In this document: positions 1 through 5,302 of the stretch, one piece after another | How the letters are laid out: every line of letters starts with the position of its first letter | Position numbering within the stretch: the first letter of the stretch is position 1 | Assembly: GCF_937875265.1 (NCBI RefSeq) | Contig: NZ_CALLXM010000260.1 | Location: 1-5,302, forward strand | Source: an uncultured Acetobacter sp. | GTDB lineage: Bacteria > Pseudomonadota > Alphaproteobacteria > Acetobacterales > Acetobacteraceae | Direction: 5' to 3' | DNA: 5,302 bases | Position numbers and translations under genes: made by a program | Notes under the pieces: model-generated | What the model was told of the DNA's origin: nothing | Database searches by the model: none | Seen by the model: only the letters and a program-made list of their open reading frames with translations

Positions 1-239
1 GCCTGCTTGCTGATGCCATTGATTTTCAGGATACCGCCAGCCACATCGTGCTGGACCTGAAAGACGCCCGGCTATGGGATATCAGCGCAGCCGATACGCT
101 GGAAAAAATCGTCTCCCGCCTGCAAGGACGCGGCAAGACCGTGCAGGTCATGAACCCGGACGCCCGCGCGGCCAAGCTTCTTAATGCACTGGGGCATGAT
201 ACGCTTCTGACAGACACCCAGACGCAGCCGGCCTCTTAA
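1..239 (+). CDS. SulP family inorganic anion transporter, C-terminal STAS domain (partial, 5' end outside window)
   Basis: The reading frame is open from base 3 and gives 78 residues before a TAA at 237-239. The visible part is a STAS domain: a hydrophobic strand (HIVLDL), the signature 'RLWDISAADTLEKIV' where SulP proteins of alphaproteobacteria typically read WDiSA, a helix, a strand (KTVQVMN) and a final helix (ARAAKLLNAL). In SulP transporters this cytoplasmic domain follows the membrane domain and helps assembly and regulation of an anion carrier (sulfate, bicarbonate or dicarboxylate). The membrane part is upstream of the window, so the substrate cannot be judged. A GTG at 48 would begin inside the domain and is not a credible start. 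The gene ends 30 bases before a strong terminator and is convergent with msrQ. A stand-alone STAS protein is possible but less likely. Confidence 0.82.
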   Translation, partial: LLADAIDFQDTASHIVLDLKDARLWDISAADTLEKIVSRLQGRGKTVQVMNPDARAAKLLNALGHDTLLTDTQTQPAS

Positions 240-268
240 AAACTACGCTCTTTTCAGAAGACTCCTAC

Positions 269-306
269 AAAAACCCCCGCCAGAAACTGTTCTGGCGGGG
301 GTTTTT
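269..306. terminator. Bidirectional intrinsic terminator between the SulP gene and msrQ
   Basis: There is a near-perfect hairpin. The GC-rich core CCCCCGCCAGA (274-284) pairs with TCTGGCGGGGG (291-301), and the loop is about four to six bases. The stem is flanked by five A (269-273) on the left and five T (302-306) on the right. The A/T flanks give a U-tract to transcripts from either side, so it can end both the SulP transcript (+) and the msrP-msrQ transcript (minus), whose last gene stops at 375. Confidence 0.92.
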
Positions 307-374
307 ATGTCTGGTGGCTTTCCTTGTCTCTGCCAACAGAAAAAATGCTATTTTTCCAAGAGCAGTTCCAAATA

Positions 375-992
375 TCAGAGCACCCGTTTCCCCTGCTTAG
401 GCACCAGCCGCAAGGCCAGCAGCACCATTGCAATGCCAGCGTAAACAAACGGCTCTGTATGCCAGGTTTTGAACGCAATGACGTAGTGAATGGAGGCCAG
501 AATCATGGCCACATAAACCAGCTTATGCAGTCGCGCCCAGCGCCGCCCCAGCGCTATGATTGCTTTGCGTGTTGAGGTCAGAGCCAGCGCCAGCAAAATT
601 AGAAATGTCAGAAACCCGAACGTCAGGAATGGGCGGGATGTAAAATCCTTCCACAAAACATGCACGTCAAAATGCTTTGCAACACCAGTATAAAACACAA
701 CATGCAAGGCAGCATAGCTAAAGGCCAGCAGCCCCAGCGGGCGGCGATACACCATGAAGTCCAGCCCGCCAAAGCGCCGCAAAGGGGTAACGGCCAGCGA
801 GAGCAGCAAAAAGCGGAAAGCCCAAAGCCCGAAATCATGCAGGCAAACAGAAACAGGGTTAGGCCCCAGTGTGTTTGCCATGCCCTGCACGATATCGGAT
901 ACGGCCGGGATCAGACACAACAGGTAGAGAAAAATCTGCCGTGTCAGTGGAGAAAAACGGGAACGCCGTCGGCCTGAAGAGGGAGGTGCCAT
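375..992 (-). CDS. msrQ: MsrQ, haem-binding membrane subunit of the periplasmic methionine sulfoxide reductase system
   Basis: The protein has 205 residues, the usual MsrQ length. It is an integral inner-membrane cytochrome b-type protein of the ferric-reductase-like transmembrane family. It passes electrons from the respiratory chain or flavin carriers to MsrP. Hydrophobic helices lie near residues 19-31, 53-69, 86-101, 122-139, 158-174 and 181-196. Conserved features are 'WAFRFLLLSLAVTPLRR' (57-73), His97 in 'SYAALHVVFY', His156 in 'RWARLHKLVY' and His169 in 'ASIHYVIAF'; the histidines fit the haem ligands known in E. coli MsrQ. The frame stays open upstream to 1178, but that stretch lies inside msrP, is not hydrophobic and is not MsrQ-like. 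The ATG at 992-990 lies 4 bases after the msrP stop, suggesting translational coupling. A terminator follows the gene. Confidence 0.93.
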   Translation of the reverse strand: MAPPSSGRRRSRFSPLTRQIFLYLLCLIPAVSDIVQGMANTLGPNPVSVCLHDFGLWAFRFLLLSLAVTPLRRFGGLDFMVYRRPLGLLAFSYAALHVVFYTGVAKHFDVHVLWKDFTSRPFLTFGFLTFLILLALALTSTRKAIIALGRRWARLHKLVYVAMILASIHYVIAFKTWHTEPFVYAGIAMVLLALRLVPKQGKRVL

Positions 993-996
993 GCGC

Positions 997-1950
997 CTAA
1001 AAATCCTTCCGCAAATCCATGCCCTGATACAAAGAGGCCACCTGTTCCGCGTAGCCATTGAACAGCCGTGTTGGCCGCCGGGCGGTTCTGAACAGGCTGC
1101 CTTCCCCAATAATCTGCTCGCTCGACTGGCTCCAGCGCGGATGGTCCACGTCCGGATTGACGTTAGCGTAAAACCCATATTCGTCCGAGGCCATCTGGTT
1201 CCAGCTTGTGGGAGGCTGTTTGTCTGTCACGGTAATCCGCGTGATGGATTTAATACCTTTAAAGCCATACTTCCACGGCACCACCAGACGGATGGGCGCA
1301 CCATTCTGCGCGGGCAGAGCGTCACCATACACACCGGTTGCCAGCAGGGTGAGCGGATGCAGGGCCTCGTCCAGCCGCAGCCCTTCCACATACGGCCAGC
1401 GCAGGGAGAACAGGCCACCCCGCTGGCCGGGCATTTCAGAAGGCCGCACCACGGAAGTAAACGCGACATATTTTGCCCCGGCCTGCACACCGGCAGCCCG
1501 AAGCAGTGCGCCCAGTTCAAACCCCTGCCACGGGATAACCATGGACCATGCCTCCACGCACCGCATGCGATACAGCCGGTCTTCGTGCCCAAAGCGTGCT
1601 GTCAGCGCATCCAGATCCCAAGCCTGTGGGCGCTCAACCAACCCATCGACCTGCACCTGCCATGGGCGCGGATGAAAAGCGCCGGACAGTTCTGCCGGGT
1701 CACTCTTCTCCATCCCGAATTCATAAAAATTATTATAATGCGTGACATCGTCCCGAGGTGTGGGCGTTTCCGCCGCAGGCCAACCGCGCGCAGAGGCCGC
1801 AGCGGGTGCATTGGCCAGCGCCGCAACCGGTTTCAGTCCACCTGCCAGAACCGCACCAGCCGCCGTGCCCAGCAAGGCCCGACGTGAGAAAAACAGCCCA
1901 CGTGGCGTGATTTCCGAGGGAGCGGGGTGAGGATAGCGATACACAGACAT
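997..1950 (-). CDS. msrP: MsrP, periplasmic molybdopterin-dependent protein-methionine sulfoxide reductase, catalytic subunit
   Basis: The protein has 317 residues, the usual MsrP (YedY) length, and reduces methionine sulfoxide in periplasmic proteins using a mononuclear molybdenum cofactor. A Tat signal is visible: 'FSRRALLG' with Arg23-Arg24, a hydrophobic stretch to about residue 38, and a likely cleavage after 'AALA' near residue 46, so the folded cofactor-loaded protein would be exported. The mature part carries family marks: 'YNNFYEFG' (72-79), the sulfite-oxidase-type fold, Cys131 in 'RMRCVEAWSMVIPW' as molybdenum ligand, and 'VPWKYGFKGIKSI' (224-236). The ATG at 1950 is preceded by a strong Shine-Dalgarno sequence, GGGAGGGG (1965-1958), 7 bases away. 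The gene is first in a two-gene operon with msrQ. The terminator at 2041-2078 separates it from the gene upstream, so it should have its own promoter, but I could not pick a convincing -35/-10 pair. Confidence 0.95.
   Translation of the reverse strand: MSVYRYPHPAPSEITPRGLFFSRRALLGTAAGAVLAGGLKPVAALANAPAAASARGWPAAETPTPRDDVTHYNNFYEFGMEKSDPAELSGAFHPRPWQVQVDGLVERPQAWDLDALTARFGHEDRLYRMRCVEAWSMVIPWQGFELGALLRAAGVQAGAKYVAFTSVVRPSEMPGQRGGLFSLRWPYVEGLRLDEALHPLTLLATGVYGDALPAQNGAPIRLVVPWKYGFKGIKSITRITVTDKQPPTSWNQMASDEYGFYANVNPDVDHPRWSQSSEQIIGEGSLFRTARRPTRLFNGYAEQVASLYQGMDLRKDF
1004..1010 (-). promoter_or_regulatory. Ribosome binding site deciding the msrQ start
   Basis: GGAAGGA on the minus strand lies within the last codons of msrP, 11 bases before the ATG at 992. 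The spacing is slightly long. The other in-frame ATG at 1058 has no obvious Shine-Dalgarno sequence and would overlap msrP by about 60 bases, so 992 is preferred. Ribosomes ending MsrP at 997 would be well placed to restart here. Confidence 0.6.
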
Positions 1951-1957
1951 AAAAAAG

Positions 1958-1965
1958 CCCCTCCC
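1958..1965 (-). promoter_or_regulatory. Strong ribosome binding site of msrP
   Basis: GGGAGGGG on the minus strand ends 7 bases before the ATG at 1950. It supports this start, which keeps the complete Tat signal including its n-region. Confidence 0.75.
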
Positions 1966-2040
1966 TTTTGTGCTTCAGAGTGATTGGTCCGGGCAGTGAA
2001 AACGAAAGCGCTGACGATGTATATGAAAAAAAGTGAGCAT

Positions 2041-2078
2041 AAAAAAACCGGCTCCCTTTGCAGAGAGCCGGCTTTTTT
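2041..2078. terminator. Intrinsic terminator downstream of the Hint-domain gene
   Basis: CCGGCTC (2048-2054) pairs with GAGCCGG (2065-2071) around a loop of about ten bases. Read on the minus strand, the hairpin is followed by seven T (2047-2041), the classic form for ending the Hint-gene transcript, whose coding part stops at 2092. Six T (2073-2078) also follow on the + strand, so it could work both ways. It lies about 90 bases before msrP and should prevent read-through into that operon. Confidence 0.85.
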
Positions 2079-2091
2079 AAAAGCGTAGACT

Positions 2092-3900
2092 TCAGGCTGT
2101 TTGAGCCTGCATCACAGGGGCAAGATCTTCTGCCAGATAAGGACCAGCAGCCCGGACCTCAACTGTCAGCATAACCATGCCTGCAGAGGCCTGCGTGGCA
2201 GGCAGAGGCAGTTCAGCCCGACCGTCCGTCCAGCGCGCAACCGAGCCTTCCAGCCCATGCCAGCCAGCAAGGTCAGCAGACGTCAGATGGTCAGATACGT
2301 CCTGGTTACCAAGCGCACTCAGCACCGCAACGCGACCGACAGCCACACCAAGAGCGCGACGGTCATCCACAAACGGGCCGACCACATCGGACTGACGGCT
2401 GGCGCGGGACATCAGCCACGCGGACTGAAGGCCAGAAGGCAGCACAAAAGAGAACGTGCCATTCTGCACACGGACCGGACGCACTGTCAGACCTGTATCT
2501 GTCAGCAGATGCAGATCCGGGTCCTGCGTCAGAGCCACAGCAGACGCCTGTGCATCGGCCTGCCCAAGCACCTCTGCCTGACGTGCGGCAAACTTGTTGA
2601 ACAGAGGCTCCACAAACGCGCGGTCCACACACAGCGGTGCTGCGGCATCATCCGCCCAGCTACCGGCCTGGCCACCAAGGGTAACAACCGTGCCGTCCTG
2701 CTGGAACGCGCCCCGATTTCCGGTGTCCAGATAGCTTTCCGTCATGACGCCATCAGCAACAATCACAGAATGCTCGGCTGTCTGAACATGGTAGTAATCG
2801 TAGGAGACAATGCTGCGATCATAGAAAATCGTGCCGCCATTGACCAGCATTCTGGCTGGTACAAAGCGCCCATCCAGATACAGGCAATGTTCAGGCGTAA
2901 TCAGCATATCTTTATAAGGCACGCCCTCAGCCAGAGCATCTTTCAGGATGCGTACCGGATATCCGGCCTCATCATCTGGCAAACCAGCGCGGGCCATGGT
3001 CCGTGCATGCCCTGCCCAGACAACCTCACGCACAACCTCACGGCCTTCTTCACAAACCAGAATGCTATCACCCGTCCGAAGGGTTTCCACAGCAACATCA
3101 CCTTCGGGTGTGCGGATCATGGAGCCTGCCAGGAAGCAGACAATAGCCAGAGCGCCATCGGGCTCGCGCTCCAGGTGAAGGTCTGTAGAGCTATTGAACC
3201 CATAGAGAGTTTTTCTAATGTTACCGTTCTGGATAATAACCATCCCGCTAGGATAGTAGGTAATGGTCGAATCATCCTGGTAAACCAGATCTGTAAAAAC
3301 AATTTTATCTGTCGGAGAAAACCCGGAAAAATGTGGTATGGAGGACTGATCAGCCAACGATGTAATGTTGATGATGTTATGACCACCGCTGAAACTGATC
3401 TGATCTTGCTGGCCTCCGTTCATCTTATCAATATTTACGGTCGAACCATTGGAAATATTTAACGTGGCTGGTGCCTTCAGATAACCGATATCAAGAGTGC
3501 TGGCATTCACATTGATAGCACCGGCCCCTAAGGCTGTCGCCGTCCCCACTTTTACGTAGCTATTGCCGGAAATATTGACTGTCGCGTTATCAGCCGCCAG
3601 TGTCCCAGCGGTCATGACTGAACCATTTTTCACGTTCAATCTGGCGTTCAGATTGAATTTAAGAGTGCCCGCAACATCCAGCGTTCCACCATCGCTATCG
3701 ACTGTGCCCGCGTTGATGTACAGTTCCTGTGCCTTAACTCCTGCACCAGGTTTGATTGCAAGCGTCCCTCCGCCCTTATTGTAGGTAAGCCGACCATTTA
3801 CGGTAAGTGTCGTATTGTTTTCGACAATAGCTGAAGGGTCTGTGATGGTCGTATCACCATCAATCACTGTATTTCCAGAAAGATTTTTCTTAAGAAGCAT
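2092..3900 (-). CDS. Hint-domain (Hedgehog/intein-like) protein with N-terminal beta-solenoid adhesin-like region
   Basis: The protein has 602 residues in three parts. Residues about 10-240 are rich in Gly, Asn, Thr and Ser in short alternating strands such as 'NTTLTVNGRLTY', 'GTLDVAGTLKF' and 'ATLNISNGSTVNI'. This is typical of beta-helical surface proteins. Residues 255-399 form a Hint_2-like domain: block A begins at Cys255 (CFLAGSMIRTPEG), then 'VETLRTGDSILV', then 'LITPEHCLYLDG' with Thr335 and His338 of the TxxH motif, and it ends in 'ESYLDTGNRGAF'. Known Hint domains cleave the peptide bond before this Cys, so an N-S shift at Val254-Cys255 is plausible but inferred. Residues 400-602 are the conserved tail of such bacterial proteins (SRASRQ, DDRRALGVAV, GWHGLE, RWTDGRAELPLP). 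No signal peptide is present, and a TAA at 3942-3940 is in frame with no start codon between, so the start is fixed. Only a weak Shine-Dalgarno (GCGGG) precedes the ATG. The solenoid part is much AT-richer than the rest. A terminator follows. The biological role is not known; surface attachment or a released effector are guesses. Confidence 0.88.
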   Translation of the reverse strand: MLLKKNLSGNTVIDGDTTITDPSAIVENNTTLTVNGRLTYNKGGGTLAIKPGAGVKAQELYINAGTVDSDGGTLDVAGTLKFNLNARLNVKNGSVMTAGTLAADNATVNISGNSYVKVGTATALGAGAINVNASTLDIGYLKAPATLNISNGSTVNIDKMNGGQQDQISFSGGHNIINITSLADQSSIPHFSGFSPTDKIVFTDLVYQDDSTITYYPSGMVIIQNGNIRKTLYGFNSSTDLHLEREPDGALAIVCFLAGSMIRTPEGDVAVETLRTGDSILVCEEGREVVREVVWAGHARTMARAGLPDDEAGYPVRILKDALAEGVPYKDMLITPEHCLYLDGRFVPARMLVNGGTIFYDRSIVSYDYYHVQTAEHSVIVADGVMTESYLDTGNRGAFQQDGTVVTLGGQAGSWADDAAAPLCVDRAFVEPLFNKFAARQAEVLGQADAQASAVALTQDPDLHLLTDTGLTVRPVRVQNGTFSFVLPSGLQSAWLMSRASRQSDVVGPFVDDRRALGVAVGRVAVLSALGNQDVSDHLTSADLAGWHGLEGSVARWTDGRAELPLPATQASAGMVMLTVEVRAAGPYLAEDLAPVMQAQTA

Positions 3901-3932
3901 GTCAATAACACCCGCAATAAATTGATTTTTAA

Positions 3933-3961
3933 AATTTAGTTAACTTAATATTACCAAGCAA
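3933..3961 (-). promoter_or_regulatory. Possible promoter of the Hint-domain gene
   Basis: On the minus strand TTGCTT (3961-3956) and TAAATT (3938-3933) are 17 bases apart, a good spacing for a sigma-70-type promoter. Transcription would begin near 3926 and leave a leader of about 25 bases before the ATG at 3900. The boxes match the consensus only partly, and such matches arise easily in AT-rich DNA. Confidence 0.3.
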
Positions 3962-4064
3962 AGACTATTTAAATATTACTGATTTTTTTATACTTAATAT
4001 TGATATTTTAACGATTTTCTTTTGGAACAATATCAAACACACCATGACTAATTTTTTGGTTAAG

Positions 4065-4080
4065 AATGATTTTTATCATT
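4065..4080. promoter_or_regulatory. Inverted repeat, possible operator beside a -10-like box
   Basis: AATGAT (4065-4070) and ATCATT (4075-4080) are perfect inverted copies around TTTT. TATACT (4081-4086) follows directly and resembles a -10 box for the + strand, though no good -35 box is found at the right distance. A dimeric regulator bound here could control the dehydrogenase gene. The half-sites recall Fur boxes, but Fur boxes have a one-base centre, not four, so a Fur assignment is not supported. Confidence 0.3.
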
Positions 4081-4213
4081 TATACTTATTTTATTGGCTC
4101 TTTCCTCCGAACTCTTACCCTCATAGGAAATTGACGGTTTTCTATGCTGCCTCCCCAGGAAAGCGCATGAGAGCCTCCATCTTTTCTGCCATACTCGTCG
4201 CGCGCAAAATGAC

Positions 4214-4218
4214 AGGGA
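4214..4218 (+). promoter_or_regulatory. Ribosome binding site deciding the dehydrogenase start
   Basis: AGGGA lies 8 bases before the ATG at 4227. The in-frame ATGs further upstream (4209 and 4044) have no such site. Starting at 4227 also puts the dinucleotide-binding strand at the very N-terminus, as in the family. Confidence 0.65.
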
Positions 4219-4226
4219 TTTGCAAG

Positions 4227-5102
4227 ATGAACACGCAGCAGACCATTGGATTTATTGGCTTTGGCGCCATGGCCAGCCGCATGGGTGAAAACCTCAAAAA
4301 GGCCGGATACGCTCTGGTTGCCTACACACCGTCCGGTAAAGGGGGAGATGGCTCCACGCCCTTCCTGCCCTCACCCGCCGAAGTCGCGCAAAAAGCGGAT
4401 ATCGTTCTGGTCTGCGTGCCGGATGATGAGGCTCTGGCCGCCGCTATGTATGCCGAAAACGGCGCGCTGGCTGGCATGCACGCCAATCAGCTGCTGCTGA
4501 ATACCAGCTCCGTCTCTCCAGAAGCTACGGACGCCCTGCTCAAGGCCGGGCAGGAAAAGGGCGTGTGCGTGATTGACTGCCCGGTTTCTGGCAGCACGCC
4601 GGAAGCCGAGGCCGGTGCATTAGTCGTGCTGGCCGGAGGGGATGACGCCACGTTAGCCCGTGCTCAGCCTATTTTTGACTGTATTGGCAAAACTACCGTT
4701 CACGCAGGTCCGTCTGGCAGTGGTGCACGGCTGAAGCTGGTGATTAACGGCATTATGGGCGCAGGGCTGGCCGCTGTAGCGGAAACCATTGCTTACGGGC
4801 TGGCTGCTGGGCTGGACCGCTCCATGCTGTTTGACGCGCTGGGCGAAGTGGCCGTTATTTCTCCCCACCACAAGCGCAAGATCCGCGCTGCCAAAGACGG
4901 CGACTTCACACCGCAATTCCCCACACGCCTGATGCAGAAGGACATGCGCCTGCTGCTGGATGCCGGAGCGCGTCTAGCTGTGCCCATGCCCACCATGGCC
5001 GCAACCACACAGCAACTCTCCCTGAGCCGGCGCGCCGCAGCGAATGAAGATTACTCTGCACTAATCGGCGTCCTGGAACACATTGTTGCCAATGATGCCT
5101 GA
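4227..5102 (+). CDS. NAD(P)-dependent beta-hydroxyacid dehydrogenase (3-hydroxyisobutyrate dehydrogenase family)
   Basis: The protein has 291 residues, the usual family length, and is probably cytoplasmic. Residues 6-160 form a Rossmann domain beginning 'TIGFIGFGAMASRMGENL'; residues from about 165 form the all-helical C-terminal domain. Visible family marks are the substrate-binding stretch 'DCPVSGSTPEAEAGAL' (118-132, usually DxPVSGG), the catalytic lysine Lys170 in 'GARLKLVINGIMGAG' with Asn174, and 'FPTRLMQKDMRLLLDAG' (231-247) with Lys238-Asp239. The family oxidises or reduces 3-hydroxyacids such as 3-hydroxyisobutyrate, tartronate semialdehyde or 6-phosphogluconate-like compounds; the substrate cannot be chosen from sequence alone. 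Two oddities: the glycine motif reads GxGxMA instead of GxGxMG, and the usual 'NRT' after the second strand is 'YTPSGK', so cofactor preference is unclear. The next gene overlaps its stop. Confidence 0.9.
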   Translation: MNTQQTIGFIGFGAMASRMGENLKKAGYALVAYTPSGKGGDGSTPFLPSPAEVAQKADIVLVCVPDDEALAAAMYAENGALAGMHANQLLLNTSSVSPEATDALLKAGQEKGVCVIDCPVSGSTPEAEAGALVVLAGGDDATLARAQPIFDCIGKTTVHAGPSGSGARLKLVINGIMGAGLAAVAETIAYGLAAGLDRSMLFDALGEVAVISPHHKRKIRAAKDGDFTPQFPTRLMQKDMRLLLDAGARLAVPMPTMAATTQQLSLSRRAAANEDYSALIGVLEHIVANDA

Positions 5103-5302
5103 AGGCTTGCCCCAACGCCCCAACGCCCCAGCGGTTCAGGAAGACAGCCGCCGCCTCGCTGATTTGCGAAACATCGGCAAAGCAGCGCTGGCAGATTTTG
5201 CCGTTCTGGGCATTCAAACCGTGCAGTACCTTGCTGAGCAGGAGCCAGACCACCTGTATCTGGCGCTCTGCCAGAAAACCCGGCAACGGCATGACCCGTG
5301 CG
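5092..5302 (+). CDS. Helix-hairpin-helix protein, Cdd1 (pathogenicity locus)-like, partial at the window edge
   Basis: Seventy residues are visible from the ATG at 5092 (a second ATG follows at 5095). After a polar leader of about 20 residues comes 'LADLRNIGKAALADFAVLGI', a helix-hairpin-helix with the 'IGKAALADF' turn. Next come 'QTVQYLAEQEPDHLYLALC' and 'QRHDPC', matching the Cdd1-like order (G-G-K, then a D-P-x-x-L-Y stretch, then D-x-C). Family members are about 90-110 residues, so most of the protein is seen. Helix-hairpin-helix modules usually bind DNA without base specificity, but the job of this family is not known. A TfoX C-terminal-like domain is the main alternative; the D-P-C end favours Cdd1. 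The start overlaps the dehydrogenase stop by 11 bases with only a weak Shine-Dalgarno (GGAAC), which suggests coupling. Confidence 0.75.
   Translation, partial: MMPEGLPQRPNAPAVQEDSRRLADLRNIGKAALADFAVLGIQTVQYLAEQEPDHLYLALCQKTRQRHDPC

Larger units (their letters stand above)
3901..4226. other. AT-rich divergent intergenic region
   Basis: These 326 bases separate the Hint gene (minus) from the dehydrogenase gene (+). The left two thirds are strongly AT-rich compared with the genes around, and composition returns to normal after about 4100. It should hold the promoters of both genes. I see the sites listed separately, a direct repeat ACTTAATATT (3943-3952 and 3992-4001), and no RNA gene. The + frame is open from an ATG at 4044 into the dehydrogenase, but that extension (KNDFYHLYLFYWLF and on) does not belong to the family and has no ribosome binding site. 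Confidence 0.7.

Noticed and set aside
993..1178. Longer N-terminus for MsrQ, starting at 1178 or 1058
   Set aside because: The extra residues lie inside msrP, are not like MsrQ, and have no ribosome binding site. Starting at 992 gives the normal family length.
991..1887. A 298-codon open frame on the + strand, opposite msrP
   Set aside because: The translation has no recognisable motif, whereas the opposite strand encodes a full-length MsrP with Tat signal and molybdenum ligand Cys.
2101..3462. A 453-codon open frame on the + strand, opposite the Hint gene
   Set aside because: Its translation is rich in Arg, His, Gln and Cys without domain features, while the minus strand shows Hint motifs throughout. 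It is a shadow of the codon bias of the real gene.
2092..3900. True protein-splicing intein inserted in a host gene
   Set aside because: No C-terminal His-Asn splice block followed by a nucleophile is seen after the Hint domain. The following 200 residues are the usual tail of bacterial Hint_2 proteins, so splicing out is unlikely.
4065..4080. Fur box
   Set aside because: The half-sites resemble Fur hexamers, but the four-base centre does not match the 19-base Fur consensus with its one-base centre.
4044..4226. Longer N-terminus for the dehydrogenase, starting at 4044
   Set aside because: The extra 61 residues come from AT-rich intergenic DNA and precede a Rossmann strand that normally begins the protein. 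The ribosome binding site fits only the ATG at 4227.
1..5302. Mobile element, CRISPR array, tRNA or rRNA
   Set aside because: I saw no transposase motif, terminal inverted repeats with target duplication, regularly spaced repeats, or tRNA/rRNA-like sequence on either strand.

Overview
The window looks like chromosomal DNA from an acetic acid bacterium (Acetobacteraceae, Acetobacter-like). The reasons are a moderately GC-rich coding background, a large protein with a Hint_2-type Hedgehog/intein domain and the C-terminal region I associate with Acetobacteraceae and related alphaproteobacteria, and a SulP transporter tail with the alphaproteobacterial 'WDISA' STAS signature. The genus is an inference; no rRNA or other marker is present.

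Layout from left to right. Bases 1-239 (+) hold the last 78 codons of a SulP anion transporter, the STAS domain. A strong symmetrical terminator (269-306) lies between it and the convergent msrP-msrQ operon (1950 to 375, minus strand). MsrP is a Tat-exported molybdopterin methionine sulfoxide reductase and MsrQ is its membrane haem partner. Their genes are 4 bases apart and probably translationally coupled; together they repair oxidised methionine in periplasmic proteins. A second terminator (2041-2078) separates this operon from the next gene upstream.

Bases 3900-2092 (minus) encode a 602-residue mosaic protein. It has an N-terminal beta-solenoid, adhesin-like region (about residues 10-240), a Hint domain starting at Cys255 with a TPEH motif, and a conserved C-terminal region. 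The solenoid part is visibly AT-richer than the Hint part. There is no signal peptide, and an in-frame stop just upstream rules out a longer N-terminus. This is the least understood gene of the window and the best candidate for new biology.

Bases 3901-4226 are an AT-rich divergent intergenic region with a possible promoter for the Hint gene, a 6-4-6 inverted repeat beside a -10-like TATACT, and a 10-base direct repeat. To its right, on the + strand, are a 291-residue beta-hydroxyacid dehydrogenase (4227-5102) and the start of a helix-hairpin-helix Cdd1-like protein (5092 to the window edge) that overlaps the dehydrogenase stop. I found no tRNA, rRNA, CRISPR array, insertion sequence or phage gene. 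No multi-gene new system is evident; the Hint protein is the one truly unexplained element.
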